26,150 nucleotides of DNA from Oscillospiraceae bacterium (GCA_904501855.1 CAJGCI010000010.1:1-26150), one strand, 5' to 3'. Counted from the first letter of the stretch, positions 6,363 to 14,947 are shown. Notes: generated by a model from the sequence alone, not told the origin. Numbers and translations are program-made.

Positions 6363-7370
6363 TTACATGTCTTTAATGACCAGCTCTGCAATCTGCACTG
6401 CATTTGTGGCTGCGCCTTTTCTGACCTGATCGCCGCAGCACCATACATTCAGTCCGCGCTCATCGGTAAGATCTTCACGGATACGTCCGACAAACACCAG
6501 ATTCTGGTTGGCAGTGTCCAGAGGCATCGGATACTGCTGGTTATCCAGATCGTCGACCAGCTTGGTTCCGGGAGCCGCTGCGATCACTTCTCTTGCCTGT
6601 TCCGGAGTGATCTTCTCCTTGGTCTTCAGAAGGATGGAGACGCTGTGGCTGCGAACGACCGGTGCGCGCACACAGGTGCAGCTGACTTTCAGTTCCGGCA
6701 GATGCATGATCTTTCTGCCTTCGTTCTGGAGCTTCATCTCTTCGGAGGTATAGCCCTTATACTGCTCTCCGCCGATCTGAGGGATCACGTTGAATGCGAT
6801 CTGGTGCTGGAACACTTTCGGCTCATAGGTGCCGCCGTTGAGTTCCGCTTCAACTTCTGCCATCAGCTCTTTCGGACCGCCGGCGCCTGCGCCGGAAACT
6901 GCCTGATAGGTGGAAACGATCATGGACTCGATGGGGCTGATGCTGTTGAGAGCATTGACCGCGGTGCAGGAAATGGTGGTTGTGCAGTTGGGGTTTGCGA
7001 TAACGCCCTTATGAAGCTTTACATCTTCCGGGTTGACTTCGGGAACGACCAGAGGAACACCCGGATCCAGACGGAATGCGCTGGAGTTATCAATAAAGAC
7101 ACATCCGGCAGCCTTGATGTCGTCGACGAAACGCTCTGCGATATCGTTTTCTGCAGCGCCAAGCACGATGTCCAGACCTTTAAAGGCTTCTGCACATGCC
7201 TCTTCGACAACAATATCCTGATCCTTGAATTTTACCACTTTGCCGGCGGAATGTTTGCTGGCGAGAAGATGAAGTTCCGATACCGGGAAATCACGCTCGA
7301 CCAGGATCTTCTGCATTTCCTGTCCGACAGCGCCCGTTGCGCCCAGAATACCAACTTTAAAGCTTTTCAT
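6363..7370 (-). CDS. asd: Aspartate-semialdehyde dehydrogenase
   Basis: Asd reduces aspartyl-4-phosphate to aspartate 4-semialdehyde with NADPH, the step after aspartate kinase. The 335-residue protein starts with the nucleotide-binding GILGATGAVGQEM (residues 7-19). It carries the catalytic cysteine in ANPNCTTT (Cys129), the conserved glutamine in STYQAVSGAG (Gln156), and an arginine/histidine pair in VVRSHSV. The start is ATG 7370, because GGAGG lies 8 bases upstream; a TTG five codons earlier overlaps that ribosome site and is rejected. It is the last gene of the hom-lysC-asd operon, 28 bases after lysC, followed by the terminator at 6308-6343. Confidence 0.96.
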   Translation of the reverse strand: MKSFKVGILGATGAVGQEMQKILVERDFPVSELHLLASKHSAGKVVKFKDQDIVVEEACAEAFKGLDIVLGAAENDIAERFVDDIKAAGCVFIDNSSAFRLDPGVPLVVPEVNPEDVKLHKGVIANPNCTTTISCTAVNALNSISPIESMIVSTYQAVSGAGAGGPKELMAEVEAELNGGTYEPKVFQHQIAFNVIPQIGGEQYKGYTSEEMKLQNEGRKIMHLPELKVSCTCVRAPVVRSHSVSILLKTKEKITPEQAREVIAAAPGTKLVDDLDNQQYPMPLDTANQNLVFVGRIREDLTDERGLNVWCCGDQVRKGAATNAVQIAELVIKDM

Positions 7371-7398
7371 TATATATACCTCCAATATTACTTACAAC

Positions 7399-8715
7399 TT
7401 ATTTGACAAAGCTATCATAGATCACGCGAATCGTTTTCTCAAAATCGTTGTTGTTTACTCCTAAAATAATATTCAGTTCTTCCGGTCCCTGAGAGATCAT
7501 CCGAACATTGATGCCGTTTTTTCCCAATGCATCAAACAGTGCGCCGGAAGATCCCGGCTGATGAGCCATATTACGTCCGACTGCCGCGACGACCGATACT
7601 CCTTCGATCAGATCGATGCTGTCCGGCTCGATCTCTTCCTGGATCTCTCCGAGGATCGTGTATATGAATTTCGAGGATGCGACTGTGGAGACCACCAGCG
7701 AGAAGGAATCGATCCCGCAGGGAGTAAACTCCACGCAGATTCCGTATCTCTCAAAGATTTCCAGGATCCGCCGCAGATAGCCGAGAGATGAGGACATACC
7801 GTTTTTCGAAATGGTCACGATGCTGTAATTTCTCTTTCCGGTGATGCCGGTGAGAAGCTTGTCTTTTTCACTGTATGAATCCGGGAAAGATTCCTTAATG
7901 ATTGTTCCCGGGTGCTCCGGATCGTTGGTGTTCCGGATATTCAGCGGAATATCTTTTTCCCTTACCGGGAAGATGGATGCCTCATGAAGCACATCTGCAC
8001 CCATGTAGGAAAGCTCTCTCAATTCGGAATAGGTGATATAGCTGATCGTATCGGGATTATCCACGATCCGCGGATCCGCCATCAGGATTCCGGAAACATC
8101 CGTCCAGTTTTCATAGATCTCCGCGTCCAGTGCCGCTGCTGCCAGTGCGCCGGTGACATCGCTGCCGCCGCGGGTGAGGACCTTGACATTCCCGTCAGGT
8201 AGGACCCCGTAAAAACCGGGAATCACCACTGCTCGGTCGTCTGCAATCTCTTTTAGTGTTGCATAGGATGCCGCAGTGTCGACACTTCCGTCAAACTTGA
8301 ACTTCAGCCATTCCGCACTGTCAACAAACTGGAATCCCAGATAGTCTGCCATCAGCATCGCTGACAGGTATTCTCCGCGGGAGACCAGCCAGTCCTGGCG
8401 GACATCCTTTTTCAGCTGGCTGCGGATCGCGGCCAGTTCGCTTTCAATGTCCACTTTAAGCTCCAGCTCGTTGCAGATTCCGCGATACCGACTCTCGATC
8501 ATTTCAAAAATACTCTGGCTCTCAACACCATACTGAAGATGAGCATAGCACAGATACAGAAGATCCGTTACTTTGTGATCTTCCTTAAATCGTTTTCCGG
8601 CGGCGGAGACAACGACAACATCGCGGTCCGGATCCGCCTGAACAATCCGTTTAACCTTCTCATACTGTTTGGCGTTCGCCATGGACGATCCGCCAAACTT
8701 AACCACTTTACGCAT
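7399..8715 (-). CDS. lysC: Aspartate kinase
   Basis: This enzyme phosphorylates aspartate, the committed step to lysine, threonine and methionine. The 438-residue protein opens with the kinase motif VVKFGGSSMAN (Lys6). It has the aspartate/ATP-site block LTRGGSDVTGALAAAAL and the ADPRIV segment. It ends with two ACT domains, recognisable at the GISSSLGYLRR-like and GALFDALGKNGINVRMISQG segments, which in this family bind the feedback-inhibiting amino acids. The start ATG 8715 lies 6 bases after the hom stop. Its GGAGG ribosome site lies within the last hom codons, so translation of the two genes is likely coupled. Which of lysine or threonine inhibits it cannot be read from the sequence. Confidence 0.95.
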   Translation of the reverse strand: MRKVVKFGGSSMANAKQYEKVKRIVQADPDRDVVVVSAAGKRFKEDHKVTDLLYLCYAHLQYGVESQSIFEMIESRYRGICNELELKVDIESELAAIRSQLKKDVRQDWLVSRGEYLSAMLMADYLGFQFVDSAEWLKFKFDGSVDTAASYATLKEIADDRAVVIPGFYGVLPDGNVKVLTRGGSDVTGALAAAALDAEIYENWTDVSGILMADPRIVDNPDTISYITYSELRELSYMGADVLHEASIFPVREKDIPLNIRNTNDPEHPGTIIKESFPDSYSEKDKLLTGITGKRNYSIVTISKNGMSSSLGYLRRILEIFERYGICVEFTPCGIDSFSLVVSTVASSKFIYTILGEIQEEIEPDSIDLIEGVSVVAAVGRNMAHQPGSSGALFDALGKNGINVRMISQGPEELNIILGVNNNDFEKTIRVIYDSFVK

Positions 8716-8721
8716 TTTCCG

Positions 8722-9879
8722 TCAGTCCTCCAGGATTCCGGCCATAAACAATTCTTCTCCTGCCTGGGATTCTGCAATGGTGTGTGCCTCCACAACAGAA
8801 ATAGGTTTGGAGATAAATCCTTCTCCGCAGTTGATGACCTTTAATGCCTTGACTGTTTCCGGAGACCGCAGTCCGCGAATGTAGTATGGATGGAGTTCTT
8901 CTGCGTTGTCCACGCTCTTCGGCTCAATAACGTCCGTATAGAAATCATCGATTCCGTGCAGCAGATCAGCGCAGTCTTCCACGACATTATATGCGGTGGG
9001 ATACCGTCCGGCGCCTTGACCGAAGAAGCTCTGAACGCCGGAATACTCACCTTCCAGAGTAATCAGATTAAATGCATCATGGACGGAAGCTTCCAGGCTC
9101 TCTCCCGGAAGGAACACCGGTTCCACATATGCGGTGATCTTGTTGTCTTTTGTCTGCCGGGCAATGGCCATCATTTTACAGATTTTTCCGAGCCGCTTGG
9201 CTGCATCAATATCGCAGGCTTTGATATTGCGGATTCCGAATACGGGCACCTGTTCTTCCGGAATGCTGACTCCGAAGGCCACATTGGAACTGATGACGCA
9301 CTTTCTCTGGATATCCAGACCATCGATATCAGAAGAGGGATCTGCTTCCGCATAGCCCAGCTCCTGCGCTTTTTTCAGCACCGCGTCAAAATCCGATCCG
9401 TTCGTATACATGGCATCCAGAATATAGTTGGTCGTACCGTTCATGATTCCGGAAATGCCGATGATCCGGTTTCCGCGGCGTCCGCGCTCAATGGCGGTAA
9501 GCCAGGGGATGCCGCCGCCGACCGCTGCGGTGCAGCGAAGGGCAACCTTCTTCTCCATGGCAAGCCCGGCCAGCTCATCATAATAATAGGAAATCAGCTG
9601 CTTATTGGAAGAAACCACATTTTTGCCGGCTTCCAGAGCAGCATGAACATATTCATAGGCAGGGGAGAGGCCACCCATGGCCTCCACAATGATATCCACT
9701 TCCGGATCGTTCAGCATGATATTAAAATCTGTAACGGCCTTTTCTCCCAGTTCTTCACGGGGTCTGCGAACCAGCACATATTTAACTTCCAGGTCCGGGC
9801 AGTGTGCGTCTACGATATCCACGACACCTTTCCCGACAACACCATATCCGAGCAATCCAATTTTCATTTGTCTTTTCAT
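8722..9879 (-). CDS. hom: Homoserine dehydrogenase with shortened C-terminus
   Basis: Homoserine dehydrogenase reduces aspartate semialdehyde to homoserine with NAD(P)H. The 385-residue protein has the Rossmann motif GYGVVG (11-16), the catalytic-domain block GGGIPWLTAIERG followed by GIMNGTTNYIL, and GQGAGRYPTA near residue 300. Canonical Firmicute enzymes are about 430 residues and end in an ACT domain. Here only about 55 residues follow a YYIRG segment that resembles the first ACT strand, so the regulatory domain is short or degenerate. The start is ATG 9879, with AGGGAGAG 8 bases upstream; the next ATG (MKIGLL) is too far from it. It is first in the operon with lysC and asd, giving all three steps from aspartate to homoserine. 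Confidence 0.94.
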   Translation of the reverse strand: MKRQMKIGLLGYGVVGKGVVDIVDAHCPDLEVKYVLVRRPREELGEKAVTDFNIMLNDPEVDIIVEAMGGLSPAYEYVHAALEAGKNVVSSNKQLISYYYDELAGLAMEKKVALRCTAAVGGGIPWLTAIERGRRGNRIIGISGIMNGTTNYILDAMYTNGSDFDAVLKKAQELGYAEADPSSDIDGLDIQRKCVISSNVAFGVSIPEEQVPVFGIRNIKACDIDAAKRLGKICKMMAIARQTKDNKITAYVEPVFLPGESLEASVHDAFNLITLEGEYSGVQSFFGQGAGRYPTAYNVVEDCADLLHGIDDFYTDVIEPKSVDNAEELHPYYIRGLRSPETVKALKVINCGEGFISKPISVVEAHTIAESQAGEELFMAGILED

Positions 9880-9923
9880 CTTTTTGTCTCTCCCTAGAGT
9901 ACATTTGTTTTTGCAGTAGGCAC

Positions 9924-9952
9924 AATATAGCATAATCACTGAGCAAATTCAA
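9924..9952 (-). promoter_or_regulatory. Promoter of the hom-lysC-asd operon
   Basis: On the minus strand TTGAAT (9952-9947), a 17-base spacer ending TGC (extended -10) and TATATT (9929-9924), giving a leader of about 40 bases. No T-box or riboswitch fits in so short a leader. Confidence 0.65.
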
Positions 9953-9977
9953 GAGAAAATACCTCTAATAAACACAA

Positions 9978-10130
9978 TTATTTATAAGGAAAACTGTTTA
10001 TTTTCTCTATAACTCCCTGTTTTTCCGTGCTTTTTGCGATTTCTTTCCTTTCTGCTTCGATCTTTTCCTCCTCAAAAATGCATTTTTCCGCATCGCGCTT
10101 TGCGCTTTTACGCTTGAACGCACCGATTAA
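9978..10130 (-). pseudogene. Possible remnant frame between hom and the transporter
   Basis: The gap 9953-10113 has no annotated gene. A 50-codon minus-strand frame reads as a highly charged, helix-like peptide (KRDAEKCIFEEEKIEAERK within it, ending INSFPYK) and stops at 9980-9978. It has no ATG, GTG or TTG start and no usable ribosome site, so it may be the tail of a deleted gene or simply a purine-rich strand. A perfect 14-base palindrome AAAAATGCATTTTT lies within it at 10074-10087. Confidence 0.2.
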
Positions 10131-10142
10131 TCACGATATAAT
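10114..10142 (+). promoter_or_regulatory. Promoter of the TAXI transporter operon
   Basis: TTGAAC (10114-10119), a 17-base spacer and a consensus TATAAT (10137-10142). An eight-base palindrome GATTAATC lies in the spacer (10125-10132). Confidence 0.75.
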
Positions 10143-10211
10143 AACAGCATAGTGAAATTTTTGGATGCAAAAAATTCAGAATAAACATTGTAATGTACAA
10201 GGAGGAAGAAC

Positions 10212-11237
10212 ATGAAAAAAATTCTGGCTCTGACACTTGCACTTTGCCTGGTCTTCGTTCTCTGCGCATGCGGAACGAGCACCACACCGGAAGTAACTTC
10301 CGACAGCGGCAATGCTGCAGGTAATTCCAAGACTGTCGATACGGAGACAGTTGCCGTTGGTGCAGTTATTATTGCTCGTGATGATGTCCCCGAAGACGAG
10401 ATCTACACCTTGGTAAAAACCATCTTTGAAAACAAAGATGAAATCTCCCAGATGCATGCAAAAGGCGAAGAACTGGATATCGACGTAGCCGCATCCATTA
10501 CTTCTGTTCCTTATCACCCCGGTGCAGCAAAATACTTTGCTGAAAAGGGTGTTGAAGTTGCTTCTGTCAAAGAGGGCGCTGGCAAAGCCGGAGATAACGT
10601 TCCTCTGACCTTCGGTACCGGCGGCGAATCCGGCACCTACTATGCTTACGGCGGAGTTCTTGCACAGTATGTTTCCGCCAACACCGATCTTGCCATTACG
10701 GCCATCACCTCCGACGCTTCCAAGACGAACGTTCAGGAGATCGACGCCGGCAATGACCAGATTGCTTTCTGCCAGAGCGACGTTATGACCTACGCTTACG
10801 AAGGCAACAAGGATCGTGACTTCGATTCTGCCGTCGAGAGCTTCTCCGTGGTAGCCGCTCTGTATCCGGAGCAGGTTCAGATCGTTACCACCAATCCGGA
10901 TCTGGCAACCGTTGCCGACCTGGAAGGCAAAAAAGTCTCCATCGGCGCATCCGGTTCCGGCACCTACTTCAATGCCATGGATATCCTTGGCGCTTACGGC
11001 CTGACCGAAGATGACATCGATGCCAAATATCAGTCCTTCGGCGACAGCGCAGACAGCCTGAAAGACGGAAAGATCGATGCCGCATTTATCGTTGCTGGTG
11101 CACCGACTACGGCCATCACCGATCTTGCTACTTCCGGCGATGTTTATCTGATCAGCATGGATGAAGAGCACATTGCAACCCTTCTCGAAAGCTCTCCGTT
11201 CTATTCCGCCAGCACCATCGTGGCAGGAACCTACTGA
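10212..11237 (+). CDS. TAXI-family TRAP transporter binding lipoprotein, circularly permuted
   Basis: TAXI proteins capture a solute outside the membrane and pass it to a TRAP permease. The start ATG 10212 has GGAGG at 10201-10205. Residues 1-20 form a lipoprotein signal with lipobox LCAC (Cys20). Canonical TAXI proteins then begin with a segment like ITIGSGSTTGVYFP and end with a TVAV…EDVVY…FEN…HPGA…KG segment. Here the order is swapped. Residues 45-116 are the closing segment (TVAVGAVIIARDDVPEDEIY, then YHPGAAKYFAEKG at 101-113). A linker follows at 115-131, then the core from LTFGTGGESGTYYAYGG (132-148). The chain ends at SPFYSASTIVAGTY, exactly where the closing segment would normally start. 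The permease gene follows in the same operon. The substrate is unknown. Confidence 0.92.
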   Translation: MKKILALTLALCLVFVLCACGTSTTPEVTSDSGNAAGNSKTVDTETVAVGAVIIARDDVPEDEIYTLVKTIFENKDEISQMHAKGEELDIDVAASITSVPYHPGAAKYFAEKGVEVASVKEGAGKAGDNVPLTFGTGGESGTYYAYGGVLAQYVSANTDLAITAITSDASKTNVQEIDAGNDQIAFCQSDVMTYAYEGNKDRDFDSAVESFSVVAALYPEQVQIVTTNPDLATVADLEGKKVSIGASGSGTYFNAMDILGAYGLTEDDIDAKYQSFGDSADSLKDGKIDAAFIVAGAPTTAITDLATSGDVYLISMDEEHIATLLESSPFYSASTIVAGTY

Positions 11238-11254
11238 TCCTAACGGTATTTTTC

Positions 11255-11283
11255 TGCGGCGCCCTCGAAGGGAGGGCGCCGCA
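11255..11283 (+). promoter_or_regulatory. Intercistronic GC-rich hairpin between binding protein and permease
   Basis: A perfect 12-base stem (TGCGGCGCCCTC at 11255-11266 with 11272-11283) has a five-base loop but no following T run. It probably does not terminate fully. Such hairpins commonly protect the upstream message from 3' decay, which would allow more binding protein than permease. Confidence 0.6.
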
Positions 11284-11327
11284 ATTCATTCAAGGTGAAA
11301 CTTCATCGGAAAGAAGGAATTTTTTCT

Positions 11328-13403
11328 ATGGCAAAAAAAGAAAAAAAGGTCCTGCCTGATGATATTGAGAACTCCACAGCATCCGCTGAGGAAATCATGC
11401 GAAAATATGACCGGGAATCCGCCACTCGTCTCTGGACCGGCGCCTGGGGTATTATCGTAAAGATTATCCTCGCCGTTTTTTCTCTGTACTGTATCTATTC
11501 CACTTTATACAGCACCGCCGACATGCCCATTCGTCTGTCGGCTTTTCTGGGACTCATCATCATTATGGGTTATCTGACCTATCCGTCCTCCAAAAGGATA
11601 GTAAAGGAAAATTACATCCCCTGGTATGATTTTCTGTTAATGATCCTGGGCGCCGGAGCATTTTTCTACTACTGCTTCAATTACATGATGATCGTCAAGA
11701 CCATCACCAGCGCCTCTGCGATCCTGAGCCAGCCCAACCCCTGGTTCTATTACGCTTTGGGTATCGCCGCGGTCATTTCTCTGGCGGAACTTTGCCGCCG
11801 CTGTGTCGGAATCCCAATCCTCTGTGTTGTAGGTGCGCTGCTCATTTATACATTTGTCAGCATGTCCGGCAACAACCAGACCTTCCTGCAGGTTTTCGGA
11901 CGGGTAATATACACCCTGTTTTATGGAACATCGGGTCTGATGGCAACGCCTGTTCAGGTTTGCCTGAAATTCATTGCCGTCTTTATCATCTTCGGCGCGT
12001 TCCTGGAACGTACCGGTATCTCCAGCTTCTTTATTGATCTTGCCAACTCCGTGGCCGGCTCTGCCAGCGGCGGCCCGGCAAAGGTCGCTGTTATCTCTTC
12101 CGCACTGTGTGGAATGGTTTCCGGTTCTTCTGTGGGCAACACCGTCACGACCGGTTCTGTGACCATCCCGATGATGAAGCGGACCGGCTATAAGCCGGAA
12201 TTTGCAGGTGCCGTTGAGGCCGCCTCCTCTACCGGCGGTCAGATCATGCCTCCCATCATGGGCGCTGCCGCTTTCCTTATGGCGGAATATATTGGAGCCC
12301 CTTACGGACAGATTGTCGTATGGGCAATTCTCCCGGCAGTACTCTATTTCTTCGGCATCTTTATCGCGGTCCACCTGGAGGCAAAGAAGCTTGGCCTGAA
12401 AGGAATCCCCCGCACGGAACTTCCCAGCTTCTTTAAGCTGCAGAGATATGTGTATCTGCTTCTTCCTCTTATTGTTTTGATTTATCTTGTTGCCACCAAC
12501 ACACGTTCTCTTCAGTATTCCGCTTCCATCGCTATTCTTCTGGCGATCCTAGTCAGTTTCCCAGGAGAGATCAAGCGCAGCAAAGAAGCCGCAGCAGCGG
12601 CAACGGATAAAAAGCCTTCCGTCATCGGTCTGACCTTAAAGGAGACCGGCTCCATGATCCTGAATTCACTGGAAGCCGGCGGCCGCGGATGCATCACCGT
12701 TGCAGTCGCCTGTTCCATGGCTGGTGTCATCGCCGGATGCATCACCGTGACCGGTCTTGCTTCCAAGCTGATCACCTCCATCGTTGCAGTCAGCAAATCC
12801 ATTCCGTATCCCGGTCTTGGTCTGTTGATTGCACTGTTCCTGACGATGCTCTGCTGCATCGTGCTTGGCATGGGAGTTCCTACCACCGCCAACTACTGCA
12901 TTATGGCCTCTACCACCGCGCCGATCCTGATCACTCTGGGCATTCCGAAAGTTGCTGCCCACTTCTTCGTTTTCTATTTCGGGATCGTAGCGGATATCAC
13001 TCCGCCGGTCGCTCTGGCTGCCTATGCGGGAAGTGCCATTGCGAAATCCAATCCCATGAAGACCGGCGTCAATGCCACAAAGCTGGCCATTGCCGCATTT
13101 ATCGTACCGTATATCTTTGCTTATACACCCACGATGCTTCTTCTGGATCAAGGTGTTGTCAATGCGATCCAGATTATCATCACTTCCATCCTTGGAATTT
13201 TCGGTGTTGCGGCATCGCTTAACGGATTTGTCTTCTCGAAAGTCTCCTGGCCGATCCGCATCCTGTTTGCCGTCGGAGGTCTGACGTTGCTGGTGCCCTC
13301 CACAATGACCGATATCATCGGTCTTGCCATGGTGCTGGGGCTGCTTCTGCTGCAGTATCTGATCAGCCGCCGAAAAAACGGATCCAAACCAGCTGCCGCA
13401 TAA
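11328..13403 (+). CDS. TRAP transporter permease, fused 4TM/12TM (TAXI type)
   Basis: This integral membrane protein is the ion-driven permease of a TAXI-type TRAP system, with the small DctQ-like and large DctM-like subunits joined in one chain. The 691-residue protein has a charged cytosolic N-terminus (about 1-50), a first group of hydrophobic helices (about 50-170), then the large subunit. The large subunit carries the family block GSASGGPAKVAVISSALCGMVSG, split by SVGNTVTTGSVTIPMMKRTGY, and GGQIMPPIMGAAAF. A second, related repeat includes GMGVPTTANYCIM and DITPPVALAAYAGS. The start is ATG 11328, after AAGAAGGA; an upstream GTG (11295) has no good ribosome site. It lies 90 bases after the binding-protein gene, with a hairpin between them. 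The substrate is not predictable. Confidence 0.93.
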   Translation: MAKKEKKVLPDDIENSTASAEEIMRKYDRESATRLWTGAWGIIVKIILAVFSLYCIYSTLYSTADMPIRLSAFLGLIIIMGYLTYPSSKRIVKENYIPWYDFLLMILGAGAFFYYCFNYMMIVKTITSASAILSQPNPWFYYALGIAAVISLAELCRRCVGIPILCVVGALLIYTFVSMSGNNQTFLQVFGRVIYTLFYGTSGLMATPVQVCLKFIAVFIIFGAFLERTGISSFFIDLANSVAGSASGGPAKVAVISSALCGMVSGSSVGNTVTTGSVTIPMMKRTGYKPEFAGAVEAASSTGGQIMPPIMGAAAFLMAEYIGAPYGQIVVWAILPAVLYFFGIFIAVHLEAKKLGLKGIPRTELPSFFKLQRYVYLLLPLIVLIYLVATNTRSLQYSASIAILLAILVSFPGEIKRSKEAAAAATDKKPSVIGLTLKETGSMILNSLEAGGRGCITVAVACSMAGVIAGCITVTGLASKLITSIVAVSKSIPYPGLGLLIALFLTMLCCIVLGMGVPTTANYCIMASTTAPILITLGIPKVAAHFFVFYFGIVADITPPVALAAYAGSAIAKSNPMKTGVNATKLAIAAFIVPYIFAYTPTMLLLDQGVVNAIQIIITSILGIFGVAASLNGFVFSKVSWPIRILFAVGGLTLLVPSTMTDIIGLAMVLGLLLLQYLISRRKNGSKPAAA

Positions 13404-13416
13404 TCCACAACAAAAT

Positions 13417-13463
13417 AAAAACCTGTGATTTTCTTCGTTTTTCCATGAAAATCACAGGTTTTT
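13417..13463 (+). terminator. Terminator of the TAXI transporter operon
   Basis: A 17-base perfect stem (13417-13433 with 13447-13463) is rich in A on the left and ends in a T run. The loop is 13 bases. Confidence 0.9.
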
Positions 13464-13473
13464 TTCTCTTTTC

Positions 13474-13502
13474 TTGAAATACCAGTATCAATAATTTATA
13501 AT
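13474..13502 (+). promoter_or_regulatory. Promoter of asnS
   Basis: TTGAAA (13474-13479), a 17-base spacer and a consensus TATAAT (13497-13502). The leader of about 28 bases is too short for a T-box. Confidence 0.75.
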
Positions 13503-13536
13503 AGCCCTATTCTAGTGATTTAAGGAAGTGTTTTCT

Positions 13537-14931
13537 ATGCAGCGAGTAAAGATTTCGGAAATTTTTCATTCTCCGGAGACCTTTGAAAATCAGGAGATTA
13601 CTGTCTGCGGATGGGCGCGTACCATTCGCAATATGAAGAGCTTCGGCTTTATCGAACTCAATGATGGCTCCTGTTTTAAGTCCCTTCAGATCGTTTTAGA
13701 TAATAATGCCTTAAATAACTATGATGACCTTACCAAACAGAACGTTGGAACCGCATTTATCTGTCACGGCACTCTGGTGCTGACACCGGAAGCCAAACAG
13801 CCGTTTGAGCTGAAGGCTTCTGCCGTGGAGATCGAGGGAAGTTCTTCTCCGGAATATCCCCTTCAGAAAAAACGGCACAGCGTGGAATTTCTCAGAACCA
13901 TTCAGCATCTGCGGCCTAGAACCAACCTGTTTAACGCGACCTTTCGCGTTCGTTCCGTTGCTGCGTATGCCGTGCATGAGTTTTTCCAGAACCGTGGTTT
14001 CCTTTATGCCCAGACCCCCATTATCACGGGATCCGATGCTGAGGGCGCCGGCGAGATGTTTCGCGTCACCACGCTGGATCTGAACAATCTTCCCCGTCTG
14101 GAGGACGGCTCCATCGATTTTTCTCAGGATTTCTTTGGAAAGAGCACCAACCTGACGGTTTCCGGACAGCTTAATGCGGAAAACTTCGCCATGGCCTTCG
14201 GAGATGTATATACCTTCGGACCGACGTTCCGGGCTGAGAATTCCAACACCCAGCGTCATGCCGCGGAATTCTGGATGATTGAGCCGGAAATGGCATTCTG
14301 TGATCTCAATCAGGATCTGGAAGTCATGGAGGCAATGGTCAAATACATCATCAATTCCGTGCTGGAGAAATGTCCGCAAGAACTGGAGTTCTTTAACTCT
14401 TTTGTGGATAAAGGTCTGCTGGACCGTCTTCACAATGTCGTCAGTAACGAGTTTGGCCGTGTCACCTACACCGAAGCCATCGAGATCCTTAACAATTCCG
14501 GTCATAAATTTGATTTCCCGGTAAAATGGGGCATCGATCTTCAGACCGAACACGAACGGTATCTGACGGAAGAAGTATTTAAAAAACCGGTCTTTGTTAC
14601 GGACTATCCGAAAGAGATCAAGGCTTTCTATATGCGTCTGAACGACGACCAGAAGACCGTTGCCGCTGCAGACTGCCTGGTTCCGGGCATCGGCGAGATC
14701 ATTGGCGGAAGCCAGAGAGAGGAGCGGCTTGACGTTCTTCAGGCAAGAATTAAGGAGCTTGGCATGGAAGAGAAAGATTACTGGTGGTATCTGGATCTCC
14801 GCAGATACGGTTCCTGCCACCATGCCGGTTTCGGCCTCGGCTTTGAGCGGATGGTCATGTACCTTACCGGCGTCAATAACATTCGTGACGTGGAGCTTCA
14901 TCCCCGCACTGTCGGGAACGCCGATTTCTGA
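13537..14931 (+). CDS. asnS: Asparaginyl-tRNA synthetase
   Basis: AsnRS charges tRNA-Asn with asparagine. The 464-residue protein has the N-terminal OB-fold anticodon domain (about 1-110, including VCGWARTIRNMKSFGFIEL). The class II catalytic core follows, with motif 2 around GPTFRAENSNTQRHAAEFWM and motif 3 in GFGLGFERMVMYL. The final ELHPRTVGNADF is the AsnRS form of the C-terminus and distinguishes it from aspartyl-tRNA synthetase. The start is ATG 13537, with AAGGA 10 bases upstream; a GTG three codons earlier is too close to the ribosome site. It is a single-gene unit. Its presence suggests tRNA-Asn is charged directly and not only through GatCAB transamidation. Confidence 0.95.
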   Translation: MQRVKISEIFHSPETFENQEITVCGWARTIRNMKSFGFIELNDGSCFKSLQIVLDNNALNNYDDLTKQNVGTAFICHGTLVLTPEAKQPFELKASAVEIEGSSSPEYPLQKKRHSVEFLRTIQHLRPRTNLFNATFRVRSVAAYAVHEFFQNRGFLYAQTPIITGSDAEGAGEMFRVTTLDLNNLPRLEDGSIDFSQDFFGKSTNLTVSGQLNAENFAMAFGDVYTFGPTFRAENSNTQRHAAEFWMIEPEMAFCDLNQDLEVMEAMVKYIINSVLEKCPQELEFFNSFVDKGLLDRLHNVVSNEFGRVTYTEAIEILNNSGHKFDFPVKWGIDLQTEHERYLTEEVFKKPVFVTDYPKEIKAFYMRLNDDQKTVAAADCLVPGIGEIIGGSQREERLDVLQARIKELGMEEKDYWWYLDLRRYGSCHHAGFGLGFERMVMYLTGVNNIRDVELHPRTVGNADF

Positions 14932-14947
14932 TCCCAAAAAAAGTTTT

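Noticed and set aside
8890..9897. 335-codon plus-strand frame opposite hom
   Set aside because: It lies wholly antisense to a well-identified homoserine dehydrogenase. Its composition is low quality and it has no start signals.
13503..13536. T-box leader for asnS
   Set aside because: The promoter lies too close to the start codon to leave room for a T-box, and no specifier or T-box sequence is present.
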